From an uncultured Prevotella sp. (GTDB taxonomy: Bacteria; Bacteroidota; Bacteroidia; Bacteroidales; Bacteroidaceae), in the NCBI GenBank assembly GCA_900765465.1, contig CAAFRM010000064.1, positions 1 to 39,182 of the forward strand: a stretch of 39,182 nucleotides of DNA, read 5' to 3'. A program made the translations under genes and the position numbers. Shown here piece by piece: positions 29,312 to 38,092 of this stretch (position 1 is its first letter; each line of letters begins with the position of its first letter). The notes under the pieces were generated by a model, which was given only the letters and a program-made list of their open reading frames with translations, was not told the DNA's origin and made no database searches.

Positions 29312-32248
29312 CTATTTGCATAGTCCGGCGTACGGACAATACTCGCAGCGTTTCTTGTCGCTGGTAGGACGCAGTGGCAATGCGGGATTGTAGATGTCGG
29401 CAATCAGACTGCGGAGATGTGCCATGAAGTCTTCTTCATACGGTGTGATATCTTCTATCTTTTCCCTGCCTAGTTTAAGGGTTGGGTCGTAGTCTTCTGC
29501 ACCTGCATTCTGTATGAACAGCAAGCCTGGTGATACGGGATCCTGTGCTGAATTGTATCTTTTGCTGTTCTTGATGATCATCGAGTAGAGGAAAGCCTGC
29601 AGATAATAATCCGTATGCTTGCTCAGTGCCTGGGGAGTTGCCGAGAACATCTCATCTATATCCTTAGGATGGGTTGTCTGTGCTCTTCCCGTCTTGTAAT
29701 CGATGACTCTGATGCGTTCAGAGATGTTCGATATAGGAGAAATGGCATCCAGACGGTCGATGAAACCACCGATCTTGAACTGCTTTTCGCCCCTGCTTGT
29801 GTTGACATTCAGTGTATCTGAAACTACCAATTCCATACCGATGATGGTAAATGGTGTCTGGCGTCTGTCTATGGAGATGAGCTGCCTCAGGTAGCTGGCT
29901 ATTACCTCCTTGTTGATGAGTTGCAGACCGTTGTATTTCGGATGATAGTCGTTGTTGCCTACCTTGAAGAGCTCTTCTCTGAAGGCCTGATCTACCAGTC
30001 TATCTACCAGCATCTTATCCTTCATAGCCTGGTCCAGGATGTCTGCTGTGATGACGATTGGGCGGATGAGCTGCTGCTTTCCTTTCTCATCTGTCTGGAT
30101 ATCGCTCTTGCTGGCAAAGCCATAGTAGAAGAGTTCGGCTGCCCGATGGAAAATGTTTCCGAAGATGCGGTTATCTACTTCGTCTTCATCAATTTCATCC
30201 GGTTCCAGCAATCCCTTTACATATTTATAATAGAACTGCTTCTGGCATCTCTGGTATGTATTGAGAAAAGTAGGTGTGAGCATTCTTACGTCGTCAAGTA
30301 CCTTCATCACTTCTTCGGTCTTTGGCTCTTCGTCGTATGCCGGGCGAAGGGGTTTCTGACCAGCGATGAGGGTCTTGCGAACGATAGGATGCTGACTTTC
30401 TACCATCAGCTGGAGCATGAATCTGCTCATCTCGCCCGATTGACCATCTTCCGTAGCATTGTTGTAGGTAAGCGTGATGTCGTGGGCACGCTGCAACATA
30501 CTGTGGAAGTAGTAGGCAAAGATGGCTACCTTGTTTTCTACGGTGGTGAGACCGTAAGCCTTGCGCAGGGAGTAAGGGATGAATGAAGAATCGTTCACGC
30601 CCTTTGGAATTTTGCCTTCGTTGCAGGATAGAACCAGAATATGATCGAAATCGAGGTTTCTGGTTTCGAGTACACCCATTACCTGTATTCCTTCTGCCGG
30701 CTCGCCATGGAATGGTATGCTTGTGGTCTGGATGAGCTGCTGTATCAGTCGCTCCAGAGTGATGGTATCTACCTCTAGGTCGCCGGATGTGATGAGTTCC
30801 TGCAGACGGTTGAGTAGGGTGTAGGTGCGATAGAGTGATTCGTGGAATAGCGGATCATTCAATTCCTTTGCCTGGGTTCCTATCATGCGCAGAATATCAA
30901 GCAAGTAGCTGATGAGCTGCTTGTTGTAGCTGCTTTGCGTGGCTTCTGCCGTCTGCTCTTCCAGGTTTCTGAAAAGCAGGGATAGTCCTTCGTCTCCATC
31001 CATACTGAGGAAATCGCGCGATGGGTAGAAGCGTTTCTGCTCTTCCAGCTTTTCAAGCAGGTCGGCATACCGGGAGCTGATGAATCTCGTATAGGGATGG
31101 CGCAATGCTGTGAGCACATAATGAAGACGGTAGGTCTCGCTATGCTGTGGATGACCTATTCCCTGCAACTGGATGAGCTGCTGGATGAGACTGTAGAAAG
31201 GTGTTTGCTGTAAAGGATAACCTATCGTGATATTGACGCTTTTCACCTCTTCTGGAAGTGAATGTATCACACTCTGCAAGAGATTTTCGTCGCTCAGTAC
31301 GATGGCTACATTGCGCCCCATCTTGTAGCGGTTGTGCTCCTTGAGCCAGGCGTTTACGTATCTGGCCTGGATGTTCTCTGTTGGTGCAGATATGTAGGTG
31401 ATATCCTTGTTCTTCGACATGTTGTCGTAGATGTCTTTCTGCGGATAGCTGGCTAGTTCGTTGGGATAGTGCTTCAGATACTGACGGATGTAGTGGCCGG
31501 CTTCATTTTGTCCCTCCATATAGTACTTGTCGTAATCCCAGTAGAAAAGGGCTTTGCCCTGTTTCATCAGTCGGTCGCATAGTGTCTGTTCTACTATCTG
31601 CATCATATTGAAACCGATGAAGAGATACTTCTTGTAATGGAAATCTATATCTTCATCGTTTACTACCTTGCGGTAGAGTGCTCCTTCATAAGCCAGTTTC
31701 TGTTCTGCCAGTTTCTGGTTGAATCCCACGTAGATATCGTAGAAATGTGACCATAACTGCAGGAATCGCTTCTTCAGTTCTGTATTGTGATCATCAGAGA
31801 AATTGCTGAAGAATTTCTTGATCATTGCTTTCTGATAGTCTGTGAGATAAGAAACATCGTCGAGTTCATGGATGTCACTCAGGTTAGCAAAGAGCAGTTT
31901 GGCATCTACCATGTTCTTATCTACATCGTCAAAATCGGCAAGGAGGAGCTGCCCCCAACCGTAAAAGTGATCGAGGGTCTCATCAATGCCTGTGCATGCT
32001 ACGAATACTTTGTGCAGGTCGCAGATAGACTTGATTGGGTCAGCAACCTTCAGGTCGGAGTGCCGGCGGAAGAGGTCGCTGATGGTGATGTATGTGGGAG
32101 TCCAGATCGGCTTGCCGGCCAATTGCGCCAGATAGGTATTGAGGAAGAGCGCTGCACGCTTGTTGGGAAAAACCACAGCGATGTCGCTCATGTTGGTGCC
32201 GTATTTTGCCAGCATATCCTGGGCTACTGTTTTCAAGAATGCTTTCAT
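29312..32248 (-). CDS. addB: AddB-like PD-(D/E)XK nuclease subunit
   Basis: The 978-residue product has an inactivated helicase-like N-terminal part (VVFPNKRAALFLNTYL, then VLETRNLDFDHILVLSCNEGKIP) and a C-terminal RecB-type nuclease domain. The nuclease motifs are visible as GGFIDRLDAI and VIDYKTG. A cysteine in TYQRCQKQFYYKYV together with CEYCPYAGLC at the extreme C-terminus matches the four-cysteine Fe-S staple of AddB nucleases. AddAB unwinds and resects double-strand breaks to load RecA. It is 41 bp downstream of addA and co-directional, so one transcript is likely. No promoter was seen in the gap. Confidence 0.88.
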   Translation of the reverse strand: MKAFLKTVAQDMLAKYGTNMSDIAVVFPNKRAALFLNTYLAQLAGKPIWTPTYITISDLFRRHSDLKVADPIKSICDLHKVFVACTGIDETLDHFYGWGQLLLADFDDVDKNMVDAKLLFANLSDIHELDDVSYLTDYQKAMIKKFFSNFSDDHNTELKKRFLQLWSHFYDIYVGFNQKLAEQKLAYEGALYRKVVNDEDIDFHYKKYLFIGFNMMQIVEQTLCDRLMKQGKALFYWDYDKYYMEGQNEAGHYIRQYLKHYPNELASYPQKDIYDNMSKNKDITYISAPTENIQARYVNAWLKEHNRYKMGRNVAIVLSDENLLQSVIHSLPEEVKSVNITIGYPLQQTPFYSLIQQLIQLQGIGHPQHSETYRLHYVLTALRHPYTRFISSRYADLLEKLEEQKRFYPSRDFLSMDGDEGLSLLFRNLEEQTAEATQSSYNKQLISYLLDILRMIGTQAKELNDPLFHESLYRTYTLLNRLQELITSGDLEVDTITLERLIQQLIQTTSIPFHGEPAEGIQVMGVLETRNLDFDHILVLSCNEGKIPKGVNDSSFIPYSLRKAYGLTTVENKVAIFAYYFHSMLQRAHDITLTYNNATEDGQSGEMSRFMLQLMVESQHPIVRKTLIAGQKPLRPAYDEEPKTEEVMKVLDDVRMLTPTFLNTYQRCQKQFYYKYVKGLLEPDEIDEDEVDNRIFGNIFHRAAELFYYGFASKSDIQTDEKGKQQLIRPIVITADILDQAMKDKMLVDRLVDQAFREELFKVGNNDYHPKYNGLQLINKEVIASYLRQLISIDRRQTPFTIIGMELVVSDTLNVNTSRGEKQFKIGGFIDRLDAISPISNISERIRVIDYKTGRAQTTHPKDIDEMFSATPQALSKHTDYYLQAFLYSMIIKNSKRYNSAQDPVSPGLLFIQNAGAEDYDPTLKLGREKIEDITPYEEDFMAHLRSLIADIYNPALPLRPTSDKKRCEYCPYAGLCK

Positions 32249-32289
32249 TGTATATTGTTTTTTATTATCTTTGCATTTCTTTTATTCAT

Positions 32290-35200
32290 CTATAATACTT
32301 CTTCTATTTTGTTCGGATAAACATACCAGAGGTATCCCTTGACATGAGTGTGTCCCATACTTTCGAGCAGCTTCATGTACCCTTTTATCTGGTCGTGGTA
32401 CTCCGGCTTCGGTTTACCGAATTTGAAATCTACCACCACGGTTTCGTGCTCATCTTTCATCACTCGGTCTGGGCGATGCTCTACCATGTTTCCGTCCTTG
32501 TCTGTGCTGATGATGGAACACTCATTGAAAACATTCCATCGGTCAGAGAACCAGTCGCTTACCTTGTCTGATTCCAGACGTTTGCGAATCATCTTCTCAA
32601 CTCTGTCTCGCGAGATGTTTTCATCGTAGAGAACTCCATCAAGTTCCAGCTGTTTCAGTGCTCCTTCAATATCATCTCTTGTGCGGATGGTAGAGAAGAG
32701 ACTGTGCAGTACTGTACCCATCTTGATATAGAATTTCTGCTGTTCTTCCTGTTCATCTCCTTTGATGAGATCGCGGCTCTTGTTACTCTGTCTGAATTCT
32801 GGCAGCTTAGGTGATACATTGATATCTATCTGCATCATTTCTGCAGGCATCGTAAAGACATTTCTGTTGATTTTCATGTCCATCTTTACTTTTTGCTTGG
32901 GTACCACCGGTTCGCCATATTTAAAGATGATATCGTTGGTCTTGCTGTCTGTACCGATGCCTTCCAACTCTACATTTACCGCGTCGGTAAGCATTTCGTA
33001 TGCTTCTTTCTCTGCATTTTGCTTCAGTTTCTCAGCAACAGTTTCCAGTGATTTTTCGATGATTCCCGAACGGTAGGCTGTAGATGCGCGTTTGCCGAAG
33101 ACATAGAGATGATGACTGGCTCTGGTGAATGCCACATAGAGCAGGTTCAGATTATCTACGATGTTCTGCAGATGCTCGTGATGGTAGTCATCTTCATAGA
33201 TGCTTCCTTTCATCTGTTTGGCACTGAAATCTACAGGAACCAGAGGCAGTTCGTTGTAAGGAGCTTCCTGAGGGGTACACCAGATGGTATTGGCTTTCTC
33301 CAGCTGCCAGTCGCAGTATGGCATGATGACATGGTCGAATTCCAGTCCCTTACTCTTGTGGATGGTGATGAGTCGGATACCTTCGATGCCGTCACTATGG
33401 ATGCTTTTTTCGTGGAGATTGTTTTCCCATTCCTGGAGAAACGCCTCGATGTCGCTGCTGTTGTCTGTCAGGAAGGAATTCAACTTGTCGTAGAAGGCAC
33501 ATACGTAGGCACTTTGTACTTTCATATCTTCTATCTCGCCAAGGTGAAGTTCCGTAAACAGTCTTTCGGTCAGGTCGAGCAAAGGCATCTCCAGCAATTT
33601 CTGTCGATTCTCTGTAATCAGCTCAACCACCTTTTCATCATCCAGATAAGTATGGGCAAACTTCAAGAGTGTGGCGCGGGCAATATCGTCGGCAGGGTGC
33701 ATCAGCAGCTTTAGGGCTGTGATGAGTATTTGTACTGCCTGCGAAGCGTCGAGGCGGAATGCTTCGTCTGAAACCATCTCATAGTCTGAATGCTCCATAA
33801 AGTAGGCTGCGATATCCTGGATGGTGCGGTTGTTGCGCACGAGGATAGCGATACGGTGGGTGGGAACACCACGTGCAGTCAACTCATCTACTGTCTGCAG
33901 ACAGAGTTGCATCATGCGGTCTTCTTTATTTTCTGCATCATTTTCATCGTCCTCTTCCTGTGTCTTGAGGAGTCGCACTTCAACATATCCCTGAATCTTT
34001 TTCTTCTCCGGAACTTCCTGTTTTACATCGGCATAGGCAGTAAGCAGTTGCTTGGCAGTTTCCGGTATCGTTCCTGCCAGTTCGTTATATTCCTGCTGGG
34101 CGGCTTCTACGAAGAAGGCATTGTTGAAGTTGATGACATTGCGGTCTGAGCGATAGTTGGTGGCAAGGGTCTCTACATCCAGTTGTTTCTTCGGATTCTC
34201 AAACTGGTCTTCTATGTTGTTGAGAAGTCGCCAGTCGCCTGAGCGCCAGCGGTAGATGCTCTGTTTCACGTCGCCTACAATCAGATTGCCTGCATCTTCG
34301 CGGCTCATCGTTTCTTCCAGCAGCACCTTGAAGTTTTTCCACTGTATGGTGCTGGTATCCTGAAACTCGTCTATCATCACGTGGTTCAGCTGGGTACCGA
34401 TTTTCTCGAAGATGAAAGGTGAGTCGCTGCCTTGGATGAGTGAGTGAAGCAATGTCTGTGTGTCGCTGAGCAGGAAGCGGTTAGCCTCCTGGTTCATTTC
34501 TCTCACCTTCTTGTCTATGCTGCCCAAGAGGCGCAGCTGGTTGAGGTGCTTGATGGTGAGGTTGGCGCTCTTGTACATTCTTTCGAGCATGTGGCGATGC
34601 TCTTCCGAGAACTGGAGGATCGGATAGAGAGTATTCACCACATGCTGATAGAGTGGAGAATTGTTCTTGACTTCCGACTTCTTGACCCAGTTTTCCGGAT
34701 TATCCAAGCATTTTGCTAAAGTCATGTTTTTGACGTCATCGTCTCCGTATTTTCCATTTCTCAATTTATTGAAGTAGCTCCAGATACCCCTTGTCTTGTT
34801 GTTGAGGTCATCGGCCGAATATCCTTCCTCTTCCAGCGCATCGAAAAAGGAAGCTGCGATTTCTTCGAATTGTTCTTTAGCCTGGTTTCGGGTTTCCTTC
34901 ATCTTGTCTTTGAATGCTTCGAAGAAGCCTTCTTCTTCCATTCGTTTTGACAGCTCGTCGGCGTGCTCCTTGTAGTAATCACGGAAGATGTGCTCACCGA
35001 ACGACTTGATCTGACCAATCACATTCCAGCTCTTGTCGTCTGCGATGTTTTCCTTGATGTAATCCATGATCCAGAAAAGCAGTTTGTCGGTGCTTTCCAG
35101 ACTTTCTATCAGTTCATCCACAGCTTGCTGTTCCACCTGATAATCGTTCAGCCCGATACGCAGGTTGGCTGTGAGGTCGAGTTCTCGTGCCAGATTTCGC

Positions 35201-35556
35201 AAGACACTCTGAAAGAAGGTGTCGATGGTTTCTACTCTGAAATAGTTGTAGTTATGGATGAGCAGGCGCAAAGCCTCTTCCGCATTCTTTCTGATTTGCT
35301 TTTCCGAAAGATGGGGGAGTGCGGCATGTATCTGTACCAGATACTGGTCTGATTCGGGCAGCTCGTGGGCAATGCCATAGAGCTGTCCGAGAATACGCAG
35401 TTTCATCTCCTCTGTAGCCTTGTTGGTAAAGGTTACAGCCAGGATGGTGCGATAGGCGTGGGGATTGTCTATCACCAGGGTCATATATTCGCGGGCAAGG
35501 GTAAAGGTCTTACCCGAGCCCGCACTTGCCTTGTAAACGGTGAGTTGTGAATTCAT
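32290..35556 (-). CDS. addA: AddA-like UvrD/RecB helicase-nuclease
   Basis: The 1088-residue product is a superfamily 1 helicase with all key motifs: Walker A KASAGSGKTFT (9-19), motif II IDEFQDTS, motif III GDVKQSIYRWRSGD, motif IV NYRSDRNVINFNN, ITIHKSKGLEF and LLYVAFTRA (motif VI). A C-terminal PD-(D/E)XK nuclease follows (HRPDRVM, VVDFKFGKP). It is the motor and second nuclease of the AddAB break-repair machine. Start ATG 35556 gives the Walker A at residue 10, as expected. It lies 51 bp after the DUF5686 gene and 41 bp before addB. Confidence 0.92.
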   Translation of the reverse strand: MNSQLTVYKASAGSGKTFTLAREYMTLVIDNPHAYRTILAVTFTNKATEEMKLRILGQLYGIAHELPESDQYLVQIHAALPHLSEKQIRKNAEEALRLLIHNYNYFRVETIDTFFQSVLRNLARELDLTANLRIGLNDYQVEQQAVDELIESLESTDKLLFWIMDYIKENIADDKSWNVIGQIKSFGEHIFRDYYKEHADELSKRMEEEGFFEAFKDKMKETRNQAKEQFEEIAASFFDALEEEGYSADDLNNKTRGIWSYFNKLRNGKYGDDDVKNMTLAKCLDNPENWVKKSEVKNNSPLYQHVVNTLYPILQFSEEHRHMLERMYKSANLTIKHLNQLRLLGSIDKKVREMNQEANRFLLSDTQTLLHSLIQGSDSPFIFEKIGTQLNHVMIDEFQDTSTIQWKNFKVLLEETMSREDAGNLIVGDVKQSIYRWRSGDWRLLNNIEDQFENPKKQLDVETLATNYRSDRNVINFNNAFFVEAAQQEYNELAGTIPETAKQLLTAYADVKQEVPEKKKIQGYVEVRLLKTQEEDDENDAENKEDRMMQLCLQTVDELTARGVPTHRIAILVRNNRTIQDIAAYFMEHSDYEMVSDEAFRLDASQAVQILITALKLLMHPADDIARATLLKFAHTYLDDEKVVELITENRQKLLEMPLLDLTERLFTELHLGEIEDMKVQSAYVCAFYDKLNSFLTDNSSDIEAFLQEWENNLHEKSIHSDGIEGIRLITIHKSKGLEFDHVIMPYCDWQLEKANTIWCTPQEAPYNELPLVPVDFSAKQMKGSIYEDDYHHEHLQNIVDNLNLLYVAFTRASHHLYVFGKRASTAYRSGIIEKSLETVAEKLKQNAEKEAYEMLTDAVNVELEGIGTDSKTNDIIFKYGEPVVPKQKVKMDMKINRNVFTMPAEMMQIDINVSPKLPEFRQSNKSRDLIKGDEQEEQQKFYIKMGTVLHSLFSTIRTRDDIEGALKQLELDGVLYDENISRDRVEKMIRKRLESDKVSDWFSDRWNVFNECSIISTDKDGNMVEHRPDRVMKDEHETVVVDFKFGKPKPEYHDQIKGYMKLLESMGHTHVKGYLWYVYPNKIEEVL

Positions 35557-35607
35557 ATATTGTTCTTTTTATTTCTTGATTGATAGGGGAATATCCCGTA
35601 ACGGATT

Positions 35608-37713
35608 CTACCAGTTTCTGAAAAGTTCGAAGCCGAAGCGGCAGCCTATGCCATCAAACTTTCCCTGTCTGAATGCTGCGAAGAAGCCGAGCGATATCAG
35701 ACGCGTGCTTACACCATAGCCCCATTCTGTATAAGGGTAGAGGTGTTTTACCACCAGACCGCTGGTATAGAGTCTTTCTGATTCTACATATCTGCCTATC
35801 AGCGGAAGCCAGGCGGCAAGAATCATCGGAGATTCATAGGTGAAGTTGGCACGCAGGTAATAGTTGCTGGCATTATACCAGTAAGACGACAGCAGTTCGA
35901 AATCGCCCGACCATTCATCGTTCCAGCCTCCCGGAATATTGTTGTCGTGGAAGTTGGTGTAATCTACGAAGTCCCAGTGTGCTCCTCTTCGGGTATAGAA
36001 ACCTGTTCCGAAACGCATCGAGTACGATCGTCTGCGGGAAGAATAGAGAATCGTCTGGGCATCAAACTCGGCTCTTCCGTAGTCGATGTTGCTGCCCAGC
36101 AGGTTTTTGAAACCTTGCTCATAGTCGAGTTTCAGCACGATGCCTTTCTCTGCTTTAGGTCTCCATTCTATTCCGATGGCAGGAGCCACAGACTTGTATT
36201 TATCCGGATAGCCTATGGATTGATAGAAGTCCGGACGGATGGCAATGCGGTTGTGCGCTACCATTCCCAGTTCCATCGCCCAATGTGGGGAGAGGCGCCA
36301 GTGGTTGGTGAGTCGCATGTAATTATCCTTGAATTCCGTAAAGGTGGATTTTCCCATCAGAAGAGAAGGTATCTCCGATGGCGAGAAACCTCCGATGCTG
36401 TCTTTCGGATCCATGTATCCCAACGCCTGGCGAGCCAGCTTGTTGGTATTGATGCGGTTGCCGTTACCGATTTCCAGCTGCAGATAACCCTCGTGACGGG
36501 TATTGTAGTTGAGTCTGACAGGAATACTGTAGTAGAAACGATGCTGGCGGAAACTGTAACCGCCTTTTATTCCGGCAGAAAGCTGGATGTTGTCATTGAA
36601 GGCATACTGTCCGTTGATCTTGAACTTATACACCACACCCTTGGATTCCGAATAACCCATATATAATGGATTGAACAATGGGTCGATGCGGAAATAGCCC
36701 TGCTGCTTTTTGCCGAAGTCGCTGGAAATTCTGTTCAGCAGGTTATCGCCCACGATATCCCAGAGCACATCTTTTGCGAAATCTTTCTTCTTTTCTCCCA
36801 GTGCTGCGGCTTTCCTTTTTCGCTCTTCCTGTCTGTCGTAATAGATGCGATAGATCATTTCCTCATCGGTGTTCAGTTTGATGGGGCGCACTTTCGACAT
36901 CATGGCGGTATCTGCGCTATTCCTGATAGTATCTTCCAGAACTTTTGGCAGATCATATATGGTGGTGTATTTGCCGGTAATCTTATTGCCCATGAAACTG
37001 AAGTTGGCGCGCATGTCACACTTGACAGGTCCCAGCGACTTGTAGCCTTCCTTGCCCATCGTCACGGAGATGTAGAAACGGGTCATATCGTATTCTCCCT
37101 CGAAGTCGCACATCTGAATCTGTCCGTTTTGGATGCGGACGATCGCCCGGGTCTCTACCAGCTGGGTGTTTTTGATGCGTGGGTAGGCGTAAACCTGAGC
37201 CATACCATAGAGCAGTGGCGTGACGGAGTACTTGTAGTATCGTCTGTTGGAACGATGGAAAGGGGAGAGGATGTTCTCCTGAAAAAGGTTTTCTCCATAC
37301 ACATTCGGCGTCATGTAGTTGAGCGCGGCGCTCATCGTACTTTTGCGGTGTGGGATGGTACTGAGATTGAGCAGCCTGTGGATGACAGGTGCTCCCTTCT
37401 CATTCACTTCGATGCGGTTGTAGAATTCGCTGATGAACTTTCTTCCTGCACCGTAGGAGATGGCGTACATGGTAGGAACGAGAGCCAGGGTGGCGTTTCG
37501 CTTGTTGGTACGCATCTGGAATTTGGTGTAGGCATAGCTCGAATGGCTTCCTCTTCCCGTGGTATCTATCTTTTGGGCATAACAGAAGATACGCTGCATC
37601 ACGGAGTCTGTGATGGCGTCCTTAGCCTTCACTCTTCTGGCTTCTGTTGTCAGAGGAAAGCTGATAGTCAAAAGGATGACAGCCGCTATGATGCGAATCA
37701 GTTGTATCTTCAT
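35608..37713 (-). CDS. DUF5686 family outer-membrane beta-barrel protein
   Basis: The 701-residue product has a signal peptide (MKIQLIRIIAAVILLTISFP, cleavage after TTEA). A region of mixed beta content (about 30-300) is followed by a C-terminal barrel of alternating aromatic strands ending in an aromatic residue (GCRFGFELFRNW). The KAKDAITDSVMQRIFCYAQ start and SAYTKFQM-like strand match the DUF5686 family, which is typical of Bacteroidetes; the usual N-terminal carboxypeptidase-regulatory-like domain is missing. A surface or assembly role is presumed. It leads a probable operon with addA and addB, and its promoter abuts a terminator-like hairpin at 37724-37760. Confidence 0.8.
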   Translation of the reverse strand: MKIQLIRIIAAVILLTISFPLTTEARRVKAKDAITDSVMQRIFCYAQKIDTTGRGSHSSYAYTKFQMRTNKRNATLALVPTMYAISYGAGRKFISEFYNRIEVNEKGAPVIHRLLNLSTIPHRKSTMSAALNYMTPNVYGENLFQENILSPFHRSNRRYYKYSVTPLLYGMAQVYAYPRIKNTQLVETRAIVRIQNGQIQMCDFEGEYDMTRFYISVTMGKEGYKSLGPVKCDMRANFSFMGNKITGKYTTIYDLPKVLEDTIRNSADTAMMSKVRPIKLNTDEEMIYRIYYDRQEERKRKAAALGEKKKDFAKDVLWDIVGDNLLNRISSDFGKKQQGYFRIDPLFNPLYMGYSESKGVVYKFKINGQYAFNDNIQLSAGIKGGYSFRQHRFYYSIPVRLNYNTRHEGYLQLEIGNGNRINTNKLARQALGYMDPKDSIGGFSPSEIPSLLMGKSTFTEFKDNYMRLTNHWRLSPHWAMELGMVAHNRIAIRPDFYQSIGYPDKYKSVAPAIGIEWRPKAEKGIVLKLDYEQGFKNLLGSNIDYGRAEFDAQTILYSSRRRSYSMRFGTGFYTRRGAHWDFVDYTNFHDNNIPGGWNDEWSGDFELLSSYWYNASNYYLRANFTYESPMILAAWLPLIGRYVESERLYTSGLVVKHLYPYTEWGYGVSTRLISLGFFAAFRQGKFDGIGCRFGFELFRNW

Positions 37714-37723
37714 ATTTATCTAT

Positions 37724-37760
37724 AAAAAAATCGGGTGAGGCTGAGTTGCCACACCCGATT
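37724..37760 (-). terminator. Terminator-like hairpin on the DUF5686 transcription start
   Basis: On the minus strand aatcgggtg (37760-37752) pairs perfectly with cacccgatt (37737-37729) around a 14-nt loop, followed by seven T. The 5' arm begins 2 nt after the -7 element, so transcripts from this promoter should start inside the arm. It lies 11 bp before the ATG. Confidence 0.8.
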
Positions 37761-37761
37761 G

Positions 37762-37793
37762 CAAAGTTAATGTAAATATCTTGAAAGTCCAAA
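37762..37793 (-). promoter_or_regulatory. Promoter of the DUF5686-addA-addB unit
   Basis: On the minus strand TTTG (37790-37793) and TAACTTTG (37762-37769) are 20 bp apart. The start should fall near 37754-37758, within the hairpin. Confidence 0.8.
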
Positions 37794-37852
37794 CTTTTAG
37801 CTTGATATTATACTTTTTTATCCTATAAAAATGATCTTGTAACTACTCTGCA

Positions 37853-37874
37853 CCCATAGAAGTATCTCTATGGG
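37853..37874. repeat. 8-bp inverted repeat
   Basis: cccataga (37853-37860) pairs with tctatggg (37867-37874) around 6 nt, in the 379-base non-coding stretch between the DUF5686 gene and the integrase. No T tract follows; its role is unknown. Confidence 0.5.
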
Positions 37875-37934
37875 CATGAGTATTCGTCTTACTGTTATTG
37901 TATTATCTTTACAAGGTAAATGCTTCGTAAAAAT

Positions 37935-38010
37935 CCCTTAAGGAGATATTTTCAAACCCTTAAGGAAAAATCTTTTTTTCCTTAAGGGAAAATATAAAAA
38001 CCCTTAAGGG
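37935..38010. repeat. CCTTAAGG palindromes at exact 22-bp spacing, four units
   Basis: CCTTAAGG cores begin at 37936, 37958, 37980 and 38002, exactly 22 bp apart, each extended by C and/or G (CCCTTAAGG, CCTTAAGGG, CCCTTAAGGG). The spacers are A/T-rich and not conserved. The array lies 83 bp past the integrase stop. Confidence 0.9.
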
Positions 38011-38017
38011 AAAAAAT

Positions 38018-38060
38018 AGAATCTCTTCTTCCCCCATTTTACGGGTGTTTGAGAAGTTTT
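38018..38060 (-). terminator. Possible terminator of the integrase gene
   Basis: On the minus strand cttct and ccc can pair with ggg and agaag with a bulge, followed by attctatttttt. The stem is imperfect and the call is weak. Confidence 0.35.
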
Positions 38061-38092
38061 TTATTCGTTTGGAATAATATTTACATAGCTTT

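Noticed and set aside
37129..37725. Open frame opposite the DUF5686 gene start
   Set aside because: It has no domain or start signal, and the minus-strand gene has a signal peptide and promoter.
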